A DNA stretch of 18,288 nucleotides from an uncultured Caryophanales bacterium (lineage in GTDB: Bacteria > Bacillota_I > Bacilli_A > RFN20 > CAG-826). The notes below the pieces were generated by a model. The model saw only the letters and a list, made by a program, of their open reading frames with translations. It made no database searches and had not been told where the DNA came from. Within the stretch, counting starts at the first letter, position 1. Each line of letters starts with the position of its first letter. This document shows, one piece after another, positions 1 to 7,103 of this stretch. The position numbers and the translations under genes are program-made. The stretch covers positions 1 through 18,288 of the forward strand of contig CAMVBL010000020.1 in the NCBI GenBank assembly GCA_947165725.1, given 5' to 3'.

Positions 1-692
1 ACAGGGATGACTAAGATATTAGTCGCACCAACACATGGAGCAGATGAGAATTTATAAGCATTATACTTGATGTAGTCTTTATAATTGTATGATGCCTTCT
101 TTGCCTCTAAAGCACTTGGTTCTGGAGTGGAACTTGAAGAGGACGAAGAAGATGATGTACTAGTTGGTTTTGAGCTAGAGCTGGAGCTTGATGATGGCTT
201 GCTACTTGAGCTGGAACTAGAAGAACTACTACTAGATGAACTCGATGAACTGCTGGAGCTAGATGAACTACTAGAACTACTTGAACTAGAGCTAGAGGAA
301 GAACTACTACTGGAGCTACTAGATGAGCTTGAGCTACTGCTAGAAGAGGAACTGCTAGAACTTGAACTGGATGAGGAACAACTAGATGAGCTACTGCTCG
401 AAGAACTTGAACTAGATGAACTACTAGATGAACTGGATTCACTAGAAGAGGAACTTGTAGAAGAATCACTACTAGAAGTATTATCGCTTGAAGAATTATC
501 GCTTGAAGAAGATGGGCTATCGCTTGATTCATCACTTGAAGTTGATGGATCTACTGATTCAGTGGATGTATTTGTACTTGTTGGAGTATAGTTTGGATCA
601 CCACCAAAGGTAAAAGACCACGATTGACAGCCACTTATAGCGGTCACCGCAGTTAATGCGAATGCAAATGCTAATAATTTCTTCTTGTTCAT
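1..692 (-). CDS. Serine-rich lipoprotein, N-terminal part only (runs off the left edge)
   Basis: The reading frame is open from an ATG at 692 to the window edge, giving about 230 residues without a stop. It starts with a basic, hydrophobic signal peptide (MNKKKLLAFAFALTAVTA) and a lipobox ending SGC, so it should be lipid-anchored on the outer face of the membrane. Residues about 50-188 are almost pure serine with a few Thr, Asp, Asn and Glu, a flexible spacer. The last 45 visible residues leave the spacer and end in ...VGATNILVIP, a hydrophobic strand that probably opens the extracellular domain. That domain lies outside the window, so function is unknown; a secreted hydrolase is one guess. 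A purine-rich AAAAGGG (703-709) about 10 bases upstream serves as ribosome binding site. The lipobox, spacer and frame are seen directly. Confidence 0.82.
   Translation of the reverse strand, partial: MNKKKLLAFAFALTAVTAISGCQSWSFTFGGDPNYTPTSTNTSTESVDPSTSSDESSDSPSSSSDNSSSDNTSSSDSSTSSSSSESSSSSSSSSSSSSSSSSSSCSSSSSSSSSSSSSSSSSSSSSSSSSSSSSSSSSSSSSSSSSSSSSSSSSSSSSSSSSSSKPSSSSSSSSKPTSTSSSSSSSSSTPEPSALEAKKASYNYKDYIKYNAYKFSSAPCVGATNILVIP
252..281. repeat. 30-bp direct repeat copy 1, in polyserine linker
   Basis: This 30-base block is identical to 2655-2684 in the neighbouring nucleotidase gene. Both copies lie in the polyserine linker and in the same reading phase, so they encode the same serine run with the same synonymous codons. 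The match breaks on the next base at both ends. Confidence 0.85.
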
Positions 693-712
693 ATAATAGA
701 GTCCCTTTTCGA

Positions 713-745
713 CAGTGTATTTAACACTGGGGGTTTATTATAACA
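713..745 (-). promoter_or_regulatory. Extended -10 promoter with adjacent hairpin, for the serine-rich lipoprotein
   Basis: On the minus strand, TGTTATAAT (737-745) is a consensus -10 with the TGn extension. No good -35 is visible 16-18 bases upstream. Transcription would begin near 730 and give a leader of about 38 bases. A perfect 6-bp inverted repeat with a 5-base loop (713-718 and 724-729) lies at the predicted RNA 5' end. It could be an operator or a 5' stabilising hairpin. Confidence 0.6.
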
Positions 746-806
746 TTTTGAACTTTAAATGAAATGAAAATATTTTCTCTATCATTATGATAGCATGTCA
801 AAGCTA

Positions 807-831
807 AGAAAAAGGAGAGCTAAAGCTCTCC
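807..831 (-). terminator. Rho-independent terminator of the nucleotidase gene
   Basis: On the minus strand GGAGAGC-TTTA-GCTCTCC forms a perfect 7-bp stem with a 4-base loop, followed by TTTTTC. It begins 6 bases after the nucleotidase stop codon and separates it from the serine-rich lipoprotein gene, which has its own promoter. Confidence 0.9.
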
Positions 832-836
832 GTTAT

Positions 837-2951
837 TTATGCAGTTGGAACTCCGTTAATGGAATAGACGTATGTAAGGTTATCAAATTCTGGAGTATTT
901 GAGTTATAGAAGAAGGCTCTACCGAAGATGATTAATTCATCACCGATTTGTAAATCATTAACGCTATTCCAAGTACCATACTTATTGCCTTCAGTTTTCT
1001 TTAGATAGTAAATCATGATTTCAAAATCAGTGCCGGCATCTTTAATGTAAACCTTGCTCATATCACCTTGGCTTGATACAAAGGCTGCTTGTCTGCTGAC
1101 AACACCTTTATAGTACATGGAGATGGAACCCGCAGCGGAAGCGCTTGAACCTGGATGTGTATAGGCATATTCAAGAGCTTCTTGCACTGTTCTTGGATCT
1201 TCAAGTGTACCTTGATGTCCGGTTTCAATTGGGATTGCACCATATCCACCATCAGCGATGAAACGATTTAATAAGTCTCTAGCATAGACACCACCATTTT
1301 CGAATTTAGCAATCACATTAAGTGATGTGTAATAATCGACTGTATATGTATCAGTTACTAAGTAATATGTCGTATAGTCATCAATATTGTAACGGATAGA
1401 TTCACCATAACTTGACCATTTGGTGTAGTAATTGGAGTTACCGGTGATGAACTGCGTGTTTCTTAAATTTCTACCCGAAATAGAACATAAAGAGACATCG
1501 TTATCAAATGGGAATAAAGTATATAAATCCGCATAGGTGACATCACCTTGTGGTAGGTTAGAACCACGGCAGGAAATATAACCACCACCGAGGATGAGAT
1601 TATATTGACTTCCCCAGGTAGTATTACCGTAGTCATAATATAAATCTGCAACTGTTTGTTTTAATTCAGAAGCATATCTATTAGTGTCGTTATAGCCACT
1701 GACATCATAGGCAAATTGATATTGATTTTTATATTTATCAAAGATGGCTTTTGTTTCAGCATCTTCAGCGTAATTACGATATGGTGAAGTGCTGTTATAT
1801 AAGTCATAGCTCACAGGAGTGTTAACTGTGTATGTGCTATTGGCTAAGTTAAGATCAACGGTAATACGATAGAAGTTTTCATTATAGGCATTAGATTGAA
1901 CGTGATAAACACCACCAGCGTCAACATCCACATATTTATTATGTGTATGACCTTCTAAGACTAAGTCAACGTATTTACCAGTGCTGAGTTCTGTATCATA
2001 ATCACCATCGTTATAAGAACCATGAATGGAATAGATAATGAAATCACATTTTTCTTCGTTTCTTAATCTAGTGGCTTCCGCTTTAACTAAATTAGTTAAT
2101 GTATAGCCAGTAGCAAAAGTAATATCCGCTACTTTGCTTCTAGAGATAGAAGAATAGCAATTACCAATGGCACCGATAACACCAATCTTAGCGCCACCAC
2201 GTGTAAACGTTGTGGATGGAGATAAATAGTTAACTCTTTGGTTATTACTTCTATATAAAACGTTAATGCCTAATGTTGGGAAGTTAGCGAGTTCTTGATT
2301 GCTAACAACGTATTCTTGTCCCCAGTCAAATTCGTGGTTGCCAACAGTCATGGAAACAAAATCCATAGAATTCATCCATTCTGTAACAATGTTACCGCGT
2401 GTAAGACCACTTTCTACAGAGCCTTGCCACATATCACCTTGAGAAATAAAGATTGATGTCGCAGGTGTAGAAATCTCTTTTAATAATGTTGTGGTTTTGC
2501 TTAAGCCTAAACCCTTACCTTGTGTATCAATGACATTACCATGTGTATCATTAAAGGCAAAAATATCTAAAGATACATTAGTCGGTCTTTGACTTGATGA
2601 TGAACTTGATGAAGATGATGAAAGGCTAGTAGATGAACTGCTGGAGCTTGAATAGCTGGAGCTAGATGAACTACTAGAACTACTACTGCTCGAAGAACTG
2701 CTAGAAGAAGATTGACTGCTACTAGAAGAACTTGATGATGATGAGACGCTACTTGAACTAGATGAACTAGAGGAAGAGCTTATAGAACTACTTTTTGATG
2801 TAGAAGTATCTATTTCACTACTCGATGTGACTGTATTAGATGAGGAAACACTGCTAGACGAGTTGCTTCCACTATTTTTAGAAAAGTCACAAGCGCTGAC
2901 GCACACTGCCATAAGCATAAATGCGCTTATTAAAATACTTTTCTTTTTCAT
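837..2951 (-). CDS. 5'-nucleotidase family lipoprotein with polyserine linker
   Basis: Exported metallophosphoesterase of the 5'-nucleotidase/2',3'-cyclic phosphodiesterase family (704 aa), expected to take phosphate from extracellular nucleotides. In order it has a signal peptide with lipobox VSAC (Cys21), a serine-rich linker (about 30-121), a calcineurin-like domain, a 5'-nucleotidase C-terminal domain (about 410-580) and an OB-fold-like C-terminal domain (about 605-704). Metal-site motifs are NDTHG (134-138), GDMWQGS (172-178), GNHEFDWG (204-211), a SIHG block and GHTHNK (334-339). The second domain carries LILGGGYISCRGSNLPQGDV followed by LFPFDND, as expected for nucleotide binding. The ATG at 2951 is chosen because GAGAGG lies 6 bases upstream; an in-frame ATG at 2978 lies upstream of the predicted transcript start. 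Substrate range is unknown, and YhcR-like nuclease activity is an alternative. Confidence 0.9.
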   Translation of the reverse strand: MKKKSILISAFMLMAVCVSACDFSKNSGSNSSSSVSSSNTVTSSSEIDTSTSKSSSISSSSSSSSSSSVSSSSSSSSSSQSSSSSSSSSSSSSSSSSSSYSSSSSSSTSLSSSSSSSSSSQRPTNVSLDIFAFNDTHGNVIDTQGKGLGLSKTTTLLKEISTPATSIFISQGDMWQGSVESGLTRGNIVTEWMNSMDFVSMTVGNHEFDWGQEYVVSNQELANFPTLGINVLYRSNNQRVNYLSPSTTFTRGGAKIGVIGAIGNCYSSISRSKVADITFATGYTLTNLVKAEATRLRNEEKCDFIIYSIHGSYNDGDYDTELSTGKYVDLVLEGHTHNKYVDVDAGGVYHVQSNAYNENFYRITVDLNLANSTYTVNTPVSYDLYNSTSPYRNYAEDAETKAIFDKYKNQYQFAYDVSGYNDTNRYASELKQTVADLYYDYGNTTWGSQYNLILGGGYISCRGSNLPQGDVTYADLYTLFPFDNDVSLCSISGRNLRNTQFITGNSNYYTKWSSYGESIRYNIDDYTTYYLVTDTYTVDYYTSLNVIAKFENGGVYARDLLNRFIADGGYGAIPIETGHQGTLEDPRTVQEALEYAYTHPGSSASAAGSISMYYKGVVSRQAAFVSSQGDMSKVYIKDAGTDFEIMIYYLKKTEGNKYGTWNSVNDLQIGDELIIFGRAFFYNSNTPEFDNLTYVYSINGVPTA
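2655..2684. repeat. 30-bp direct repeat copy 2, in polyserine linker
   Basis: This block is identical to 252-281 and lies in the polyserine linker of the nucleotidase gene in the same codon phase. It suggests that linker segments are exchanged or copied between lipoprotein genes. Confidence 0.85.
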
Positions 2952-2969
2952 AAAAAACCTCTCGCTAAT

Positions 2970-2998
2970 ATTAAACAAGAATTAATAAATGCTTTCAA
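2970..2998 (-). promoter_or_regulatory. Sigma-A-type promoter of the nucleotidase gene
   Basis: On the minus strand TTGAAA (2993-2998) and TTTAAT (2970-2975) are separated by 17 bases, each one mismatch from consensus. Transcription would start near 2963, placing the GAGAGG ribosome binding site (2958-2963) at the extreme 5' end of the mRNA. Confidence 0.6.
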
Positions 2999-3006
2999 TG
3001 ACAAAT

Positions 3007-3060
3007 TATTACGATACTATCTTGATATTAGCGGCGGGCACGTCCTGTGGTATCGTAATA
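3007..3060. repeat. 11-bp inverted repeat across the diguanylate cyclase stop codon
   Basis: TATTACGATAC (3007-3017) and its exact complement GTATCGTAATA (3050-3060) are separated by 32 bases. One arm codes for the last residues of the cyclase, the other is intergenic, and the stop codon (3028-3030) is in the loop. No U-tract follows on the minus strand, so it is not a classical terminator. It could be an mRNA 3' stabiliser or a regulatory hairpin upstream of the nucleotidase gene. Confidence 0.6.
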
Positions 3061-4164
3061 TTTACTTTTATCGATATACATTAACTCTTCTGCTTTTCTA
3101 AGCGCTTCTTGGAAAGTTGTTTCATTAGACTTTTTATCAATGAAGCAAGTACCAATCGCCGCGGTATATTGGCCTTCACGCATCTTTTCTCTAATTTTAG
3201 TGGCTACTTCATCAAGTTGTTCAATCTTTCCTTGGAACATAAGAATAGTGAATTCATCGCCACTGACACGATATGCACACATGATGGATTGATCAATACT
3301 ACTTTCAAAAACCTTCGCTAAGGAGATAAGAGCTTCGTCCCCTGTTTGGTGACCATAGTTATCATTAACGAATTTCAATTCGTTCATATCAATCATAATC
3401 ACACCATTAACGATATCTTGATAACGGGATAAGTCTTCTAAATATGTCCTTCTATCATAGAGATTAGTTAAAGGATCTCTAGAAGAGTTAATAGTCATAA
3501 TAAAGATATAGTTAACCATCGCACATATTTCACAAACGATGTTAAGTAAGTCATTTCTTGTAGTAAGCATTTCTGCGGCAACAGTGGCTAAAACTAAGAC
3601 CACACACATGATGATAACCATACCATCACGGCGGTGCTTACCATGAAATCTCACAGTAGAAACATAAACAGATACGCCTAAATAGAATAAACATATAGCG
3701 TGAGAAATAAAGTTAAGGAATGTTCCTCTCATAAATGAAGCACTGACACCATCATCATTCATTTGATAATAGAATACTAGCTTAGCTAAAGGCTCTACTT
3801 TCATAAAGATAACTGGAATGAGATAGACAAGTAAATTCGCTAATAATGGAATGGTCACTAATAGGTAGAACCCACGACCACGTTTAAATTCCATATTAGT
3901 GAGTAAAACGAAAATATATAACAAGATTGGTCTTAAGATATAACCAAGTGAGGTAAAGACTGTACCTACTTCAGGTAAGCCTTTAGCTTGGGAATATTTT
4001 TCCATAAAGACCACGACTGAAAGAATTAGAACAATCAAAGTGAAAACTAGAAAGAAGATGCTTTCTTTTTTTCTGACACGTAAGTTTCTTATAGCGAGAA
4101 ACCCCATGACGATTGAAATAGTAAATAATGGAATGTTAATAACAAAATATGAACTGATATCCAT
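3028..4164 (-). CDS. Membrane diguanylate cyclase (7-TM + GGDEF)
   Basis: Predicted diguanylate cyclase (378 aa) making cyclic di-GMP from two GTP. The N-terminal 225 residues contain about seven hydrophobic segments, a membrane sensor of unknown ligand. A GGDEF domain follows: DPLTNLYDRR (230-239), the metal/substrate block DMNELKFVNDNYGH (about 259-272), then the active-site loop SGDEF (301-305) in place of GGDEF, a substitution usually compatible with activity. The inhibitory I-site RxxD expected just before the loop reads QSIM, so product inhibition through that site should be lost. The ATG at 4164 is preferred over the in-frame ATG at 4245 because a promoter lies between them and GGGA precedes 4164. 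The nucleotidase gene follows 76 bp downstream with its own promoter. The GGDEF assignment is firm; the sensory role is inference. Confidence 0.88.
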   Translation of the reverse strand: MDISSYFVINIPLFTISIVMGFLAIRNLRVRKKESIFFLVFTLIVLILSVVVFMEKYSQAKGLPEVGTVFTSLGYILRPILLYIFVLLTNMEFKRGRGFYLLVTIPLLANLLVYLIPVIFMKVEPLAKLVFYYQMNDDGVSASFMRGTFLNFISHAICLFYLGVSVYVSTVRFHGKHRRDGMVIIMCVVLVLATVAAEMLTTRNDLLNIVCEICAMVNYIFIMTINSSRDPLTNLYDRRTYLEDLSRYQDIVNGVIMIDMNELKFVNDNYGHQTGDEALISLAKVFESSIDQSIMCAYRVSGDEFTILMFQGKIEQLDEVATKIREKMREGQYTAAIGTCFIDKKSNETTFQEALRKAEELMYIDKSKYYDTTGRARR

Positions 4165-4187
4165 AAGTTTCCCAAATACTTGTGTGT

Positions 4188-4216
4188 ATTTTATCACTTG
4201 ATACAAAAATTGTATA
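4188..4216 (-). promoter_or_regulatory. Extended -10 promoter of the diguanylate cyclase gene
   Basis: On the minus strand TGATAAAAT (4188-4196) is an extended -10, with TATACA (4211-4216) 17 bases upstream as a -35 matching 4 of 6 positions. A perfect 6-bp inverted repeat, ATACAA-AAA-TTGTAT (4201-4215), overlaps the -35 and could be an operator. The predicted start of transcription lies about 20 bases before the ATG at 4164. Confidence 0.5.
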
Positions 4217-4307
4217 TATCTTTGATTTTTGTTAATAAAAATCATATTTTACCGCTTTTAAATAACCACGATTTTTTAAGTTTATTTTGATATAGACACG
4301 ATTTTTA

Positions 4308-4336
4308 TTAGTAACATCACTAAAATAGTGTATAGT
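4308..4336 (+). promoter_or_regulatory. Putative promoter of the aldehyde dehydrogenase/YhhN operon
   Basis: TATAGT (4331-4336) is a good -10, with a weak -35 TTAGTA (4308-4313) at 17-base spacing. A small inverted repeat, CACTA-AAA-TAGTG (4318-4330), directly abuts the -10 and may bind a regulator. Two copies of ACGATTTTT (about 4268 and 4298) lie 30 bp apart just upstream. Confidence 0.45.
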
Positions 4337-4385
4337 GAAAGTAACAGATATAGAATTGTGTAACGTTCTATTACGGAGATTACAT

Positions 4386-5792
4386 ATGGGATACACTAAG
4401 GAAGATATCCACCAAATTGTGGAGAAACAAAGAGAGTTTTTCTTATCTAATCAAACTCTCGATATTTCGTTTAGAAAAGAACAATTAATAAAATTAAGAA
4501 ATGCGATTTCATCTAATCAAGAAGTCTTAGAAAAGGCTTTATTTGAGGACTTAGGTAGGAGCGATGCTGAAGCATATTTCTGTGATATCGGTGATGTCAT
4601 CATGGAAATTAATGAATGCATACACGGGCTTAAGAAATGGAGTAAACCTGAAACTCATTTCTCAGGATTAGCGTGTTTTCCTAGTATCTTCACTAAAGTG
4701 TATAAAATGCCATATGGTGTATCTTTAATCATCTCTCCTTTTAACTTCCCTGTTTTATTATCAATTGGAGTATTAGCCGCCTCTATCGCGGGTGGTAACA
4801 CCGCTTTGATTAAGGCGAGCAGTAAATCAAAAGCCACTACTCAAGCTTTAAAAGAAATCATCGCTAACACTTTCAGTGAGAACTATATCACTGTTATTGA
4901 CGGTGGTCATGATGTCGCAGATTTCTGTTTAGAAGAACGTGTTGATAAGATCTTCTATACTGGTTCCCCTAATGTTGGTAAACACGTTATGGAAATGGCC
5001 AGTAAGAACCTCACTCCCGTCACTTTGGAATTAGGAGGAGAAACCGGTAACTGGTGTATCGTTAGAAAGGACGCTAATCTCAAAGATGCAGCGAGAAAAA
5101 TAGCCTTCTTTAAGATTTGTAATTCTGGACAAATTTGTATCAATATTAACCAAGTAGCAGTCGCCACTGAAGTAGCGGAACAATTCATTAGCGAATTGAA
5201 AAATGAGATTATCCGTCAAATTGGTGAGCAAGCTTATCTCAATCCAGAATATCCAAAATTAATTGCTCAAAGAGCGTATGAGAATATCGCTAATGAGGCA
5301 GAACAATATCGCGATAGAATCATCTTTGGTGGAGAAGGTGATATCAATACTTTGAAATATTCTCCAACTATTATCTATCCTGTGGATATTGATGAACCAA
5401 TTGCGAATCATGAAATATTTGGACCACTACTTCCTATCGTTCCATTTAACGATAATGAAGTTGATAAATTATTAGACACTATTGCTAGAAGAGAGCATGG
5501 TTTAGCCTTCTATATTTTCACTAAGAATAAGAAATGGGCTAAGAAAGTCATGCAAACACAACAATATGGTGGCGGCTGTATTAATGAAGTCTGCTTGCAC
5601 CTCATGGTTAAGGGTGTGCCATTTAATGGTACAGGCCATTCAGGTATGGGTGCCTATCATGGGGAATGGGGATTTAGAGAATTCACCCATCCTTCGACCG
5701 TCTTATTTGGTAAAACAAAGATGAATCTCTCTTTAAGAGAACATCCATATACTCCAAAGAAAAAGAAACTGTTTTCTAAGTTTCTTAAATAG
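4386..5792 (+). CDS. Aldehyde dehydrogenase, class 3 (fatty aldehyde) type
   Basis: NAD(P)-dependent aldehyde dehydrogenase (468 aa) oxidising an aldehyde to the carboxylic acid. Its pattern resembles the class 3/fatty-aldehyde branch: short N-terminus, ISPFNFPVLLSIG cofactor/substrate region, FYTGSPNVGK, then PVTLELGGE holding the catalytic Glu (residue 215) and CNSGQICI holding the catalytic Cys (residue 251), a spacing normal for the family. HEIFGPLLPIVPF is the usual late block. The protein ends in a lysine-rich tail that could favour a membrane surface. The ATG at 4386 is chosen because GGAG (4375-4378) sits 7 bases upstream; an in-frame ATG at 4335 lacks a binding site and coincides with the predicted promoter. 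Its stop codon overlaps the ribosome binding site of the next gene, so the two are coupled. The substrate is inferred from family and neighbour. Confidence 0.9.
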   Translation: MGYTKEDIHQIVEKQREFFLSNQTLDISFRKEQLIKLRNAISSNQEVLEKALFEDLGRSDAEAYFCDIGDVIMEINECIHGLKKWSKPETHFSGLACFPSIFTKVYKMPYGVSLIISPFNFPVLLSIGVLAASIAGGNTALIKASSKSKATTQALKEIIANTFSENYITVIDGGHDVADFCLEERVDKIFYTGSPNVGKHVMEMASKNLTPVTLELGGETGNWCIVRKDANLKDAARKIAFFKICNSGQICININQVAVATEVAEQFISELKNEIIRQIGEQAYLNPEYPKLIAQRAYENIANEAEQYRDRIIFGGEGDINTLKYSPTIIYPVDIDEPIANHEIFGPLLPIVPFNDNEVDKLLDTIARREHGLAFYIFTKNKKWAKKVMQTQQYGGGCINEVCLHLMVKGVPFNGTGHSGMGAYHGEWGFREFTHPSTVLFGKTKMNLSLREHPYTPKKKKLFSKFLK

Positions 5793-5801
5793 GTGAACGT
5801 T

Positions 5802-6512
5802 ATGATGCCATTAATTCCAATTATTATTCTTATTTGCGCTGGTGCGGTTCTACTTTTCTTCTTCCTAAAAGAAAAAGTTAAAGCTTATTCCGTTAAAGCA
5901 GTAATGTTTAAAGCTGCTGCTTCTATTTGCTTTGTGGGTGTTGCAGCGGTTTCATTATTCGCTAAAGGGTACCATGCTTTGTCGATATTTGTAACTTTAG
6001 GCCTATTTTTCGGCGTTTTAGGCGACATTTGGCTTGATTTCAAATATGTTTTCAAGGAACACGATAAAATCTTTACATACGCTGGTTTTATCTCATTTGC
6101 GTTAGGACATGCTTGTTATATCAGTGGCATGTATCTAGAATTCTTTAACGGACAAAGTCCTTTATATATCATTCTTCCACTTGTGAGTGGTTTGTTAATA
6201 AGTGTCTGCAATCTATTTATCGCTAAGCCAATGAAGTTAGATTACAGTGGTTATAAAGTCATTAGCATCATCTATGGTTTCTTCCTATTTAGTATGACAT
6301 TATCCGCGTTAAGTCTTTCTATTATGATGGGCTTTCATAATGTCACTTTAATCATGATCTTTGTGGGTGGCCTATTATTCACTATTTCTGATTTGATTTT
6401 AAGCGGCACATATTTTGGCAAAGGAAAAGAAAGACCGGTTGATATTATTACCAACTCGGCCACTTACTACGCTGCCCAATTTGTTATCGCATTAGCGTTG
6501 TTCTTTATTTAA
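5802..6512 (+). CDS. YhhN/TMEM86 family membrane protein (lysoplasmalogenase-like)
   Basis: Polytopic membrane protein (236 aa, about eight hydrophobic segments) matching the YhhN family. Conserved points are VLGDIWLDF (GD acid pair), GFISFALGHACYI (F..GH..Y), GGLLFTISDLIL (SD acid pair) and YYAAQFVIAL near the end. Characterised family members (human TMEM86) hydrolyse the vinyl-ether bond of lysoplasmalogens, releasing a fatty aldehyde, and I recall activity reported for a bacterial YhhN. The ATG at 5802 has AGGTGA (5791-5796) 5 bases upstream; that site overlaps the TAG of the aldehyde dehydrogenase gene, indicating translational coupling. The GTG at 5793 lies inside the binding site and is unlikely. 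The 3' end overlaps the convergent gene by 21 bp and no terminator is visible between them. Family membership is likely; the enzymatic activity here is inference. Confidence 0.75.
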   Translation: MMPLIPIIILICAGAVLLFFFLKEKVKAYSVKAVMFKAAASICFVGVAAVSLFAKGYHALSIFVTLGLFFGVLGDIWLDFKYVFKEHDKIFTYAGFISFALGHACYISGMYLEFFNGQSPLYIILPLVSGLLISVCNLFIAKPMKLDYSGYKVISIIYGFFLFSMTLSALSLSIMMGFHNVTLIMIFVGGLLFTISDLILSGTYFGKGKERPVDIITNSATYYAAQFVIALALFFI

Positions 6513-7103
6513 TTTGCGTTTCTCTTTTTCAAGATTGTTATTATAGATCCTCACTAGTGTTGGAAGATTATATTTTAGTATGAACGCTGGAAGCGCAATT
6601 AATATCGCATTAACAATAGCGACAGGTAAACAAATTGTTAACCAAATGTTAGATTGACCAGTATACATTTTCCAGTCTAATAAGATGATAAGGAACGCTG
6701 CAGGAACACTGAATAAATGAATAGCGACACCATATCTAGCTTCTAAAATGAAACGCGAGACATATTCATTATCGAATGGATTAGCGAATTGGTTCTTATG
6801 AAAGCCAGTGAAACTACCTAATTCAGGAACATGTTCTTTCCACTTATTCACTCTTAAGAATTTATAGAATTTAAATTCTCTTGGACCTGTTTTGAAGATA
6901 CCTTTATCTTTTGAAAACCATTTTTCTGGCATCCTACGGATGATAAAGGCTACGAGGCCATCAATCAGAACACTGATGACCACTAACGCTACAGTGAAAA
7001 TGATATATAGCCAAAACTTATCCTGATATAAAGGATTAAAGAAGCAGTTTAGAGTAATGACTATTGTCATACAGACGAGAATAATAATTGAGTAAAGTAA
7101 CAT
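6492..7103 (-). CDS. CrtO-like membrane acyltransferase (glycosyl-diaponeurosporenoate acyltransferase family)
   Basis: Small membrane protein (203 aa) with four hydrophobic segments, two N-terminal and two C-terminal. Between them lies a soluble block FYKFLRVNKWKEHVPELGSF, which resembles the K.WKD.LP signature of the CrtO family. Staphylococcal CrtO attaches a fatty acid to the sugar of a carotenoid precursor, but many homologues occur in bacteria without carotenoid genes, and none are visible here. The ATG at 7103 overlaps the upstream stop codon by one base (TAATG), so translation is coupled to the GT8-PlsC fusion and the two proteins probably act on the same lipid. There is no separate ribosome binding site spacer, consistent with re-initiation. 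Family assignment is by eye and moderate; the acceptor is unknown. Confidence 0.55.
   Translation of the reverse strand: MLLYSIIILVCMTIVITLNCFFNPLYQDKFWLYIIFTVALVVISVLIDGLVAFIIRRMPEKWFSKDKGIFKTGPREFKFYKFLRVNKWKEHVPELGSFTGFHKNQFANPFDNEYVSRFILEARYGVAIHLFSVPAAFLIILLDWKMYTGQSNIWLTICLPVAIVNAILIALPAFILKYNLPTLVRIYNNNLEKEKRKLNKEQR

Noticed and set aside
107..535. Minus-strand 142-codon frame rich in Val, Leu, Ala and His
   Set aside because: It is an out-of-frame reading of the same serine linker, with no plausible domain.
130..540. Tandem repeat or CRISPR-like array
   Set aside because: The periodic look comes from serine codons; there are no constant repeats with unique spacers.
85..591. Plus-strand 168-codon open frame rich in Glu and Leu
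   Set aside because: It is the antisense of the polyserine linker; serine codons read backwards give Glu, Leu and Asp. No ribosome binding site, and the minus-strand lipoprotein explains the region.
2952..2978. Earlier start (ATG 2978) for the nucleotidase
   Set aside because: It would put nine extra residues before a normal signal peptide, and it lies upstream of the predicted transcript start; GAGAGG fits the ATG at 2951.
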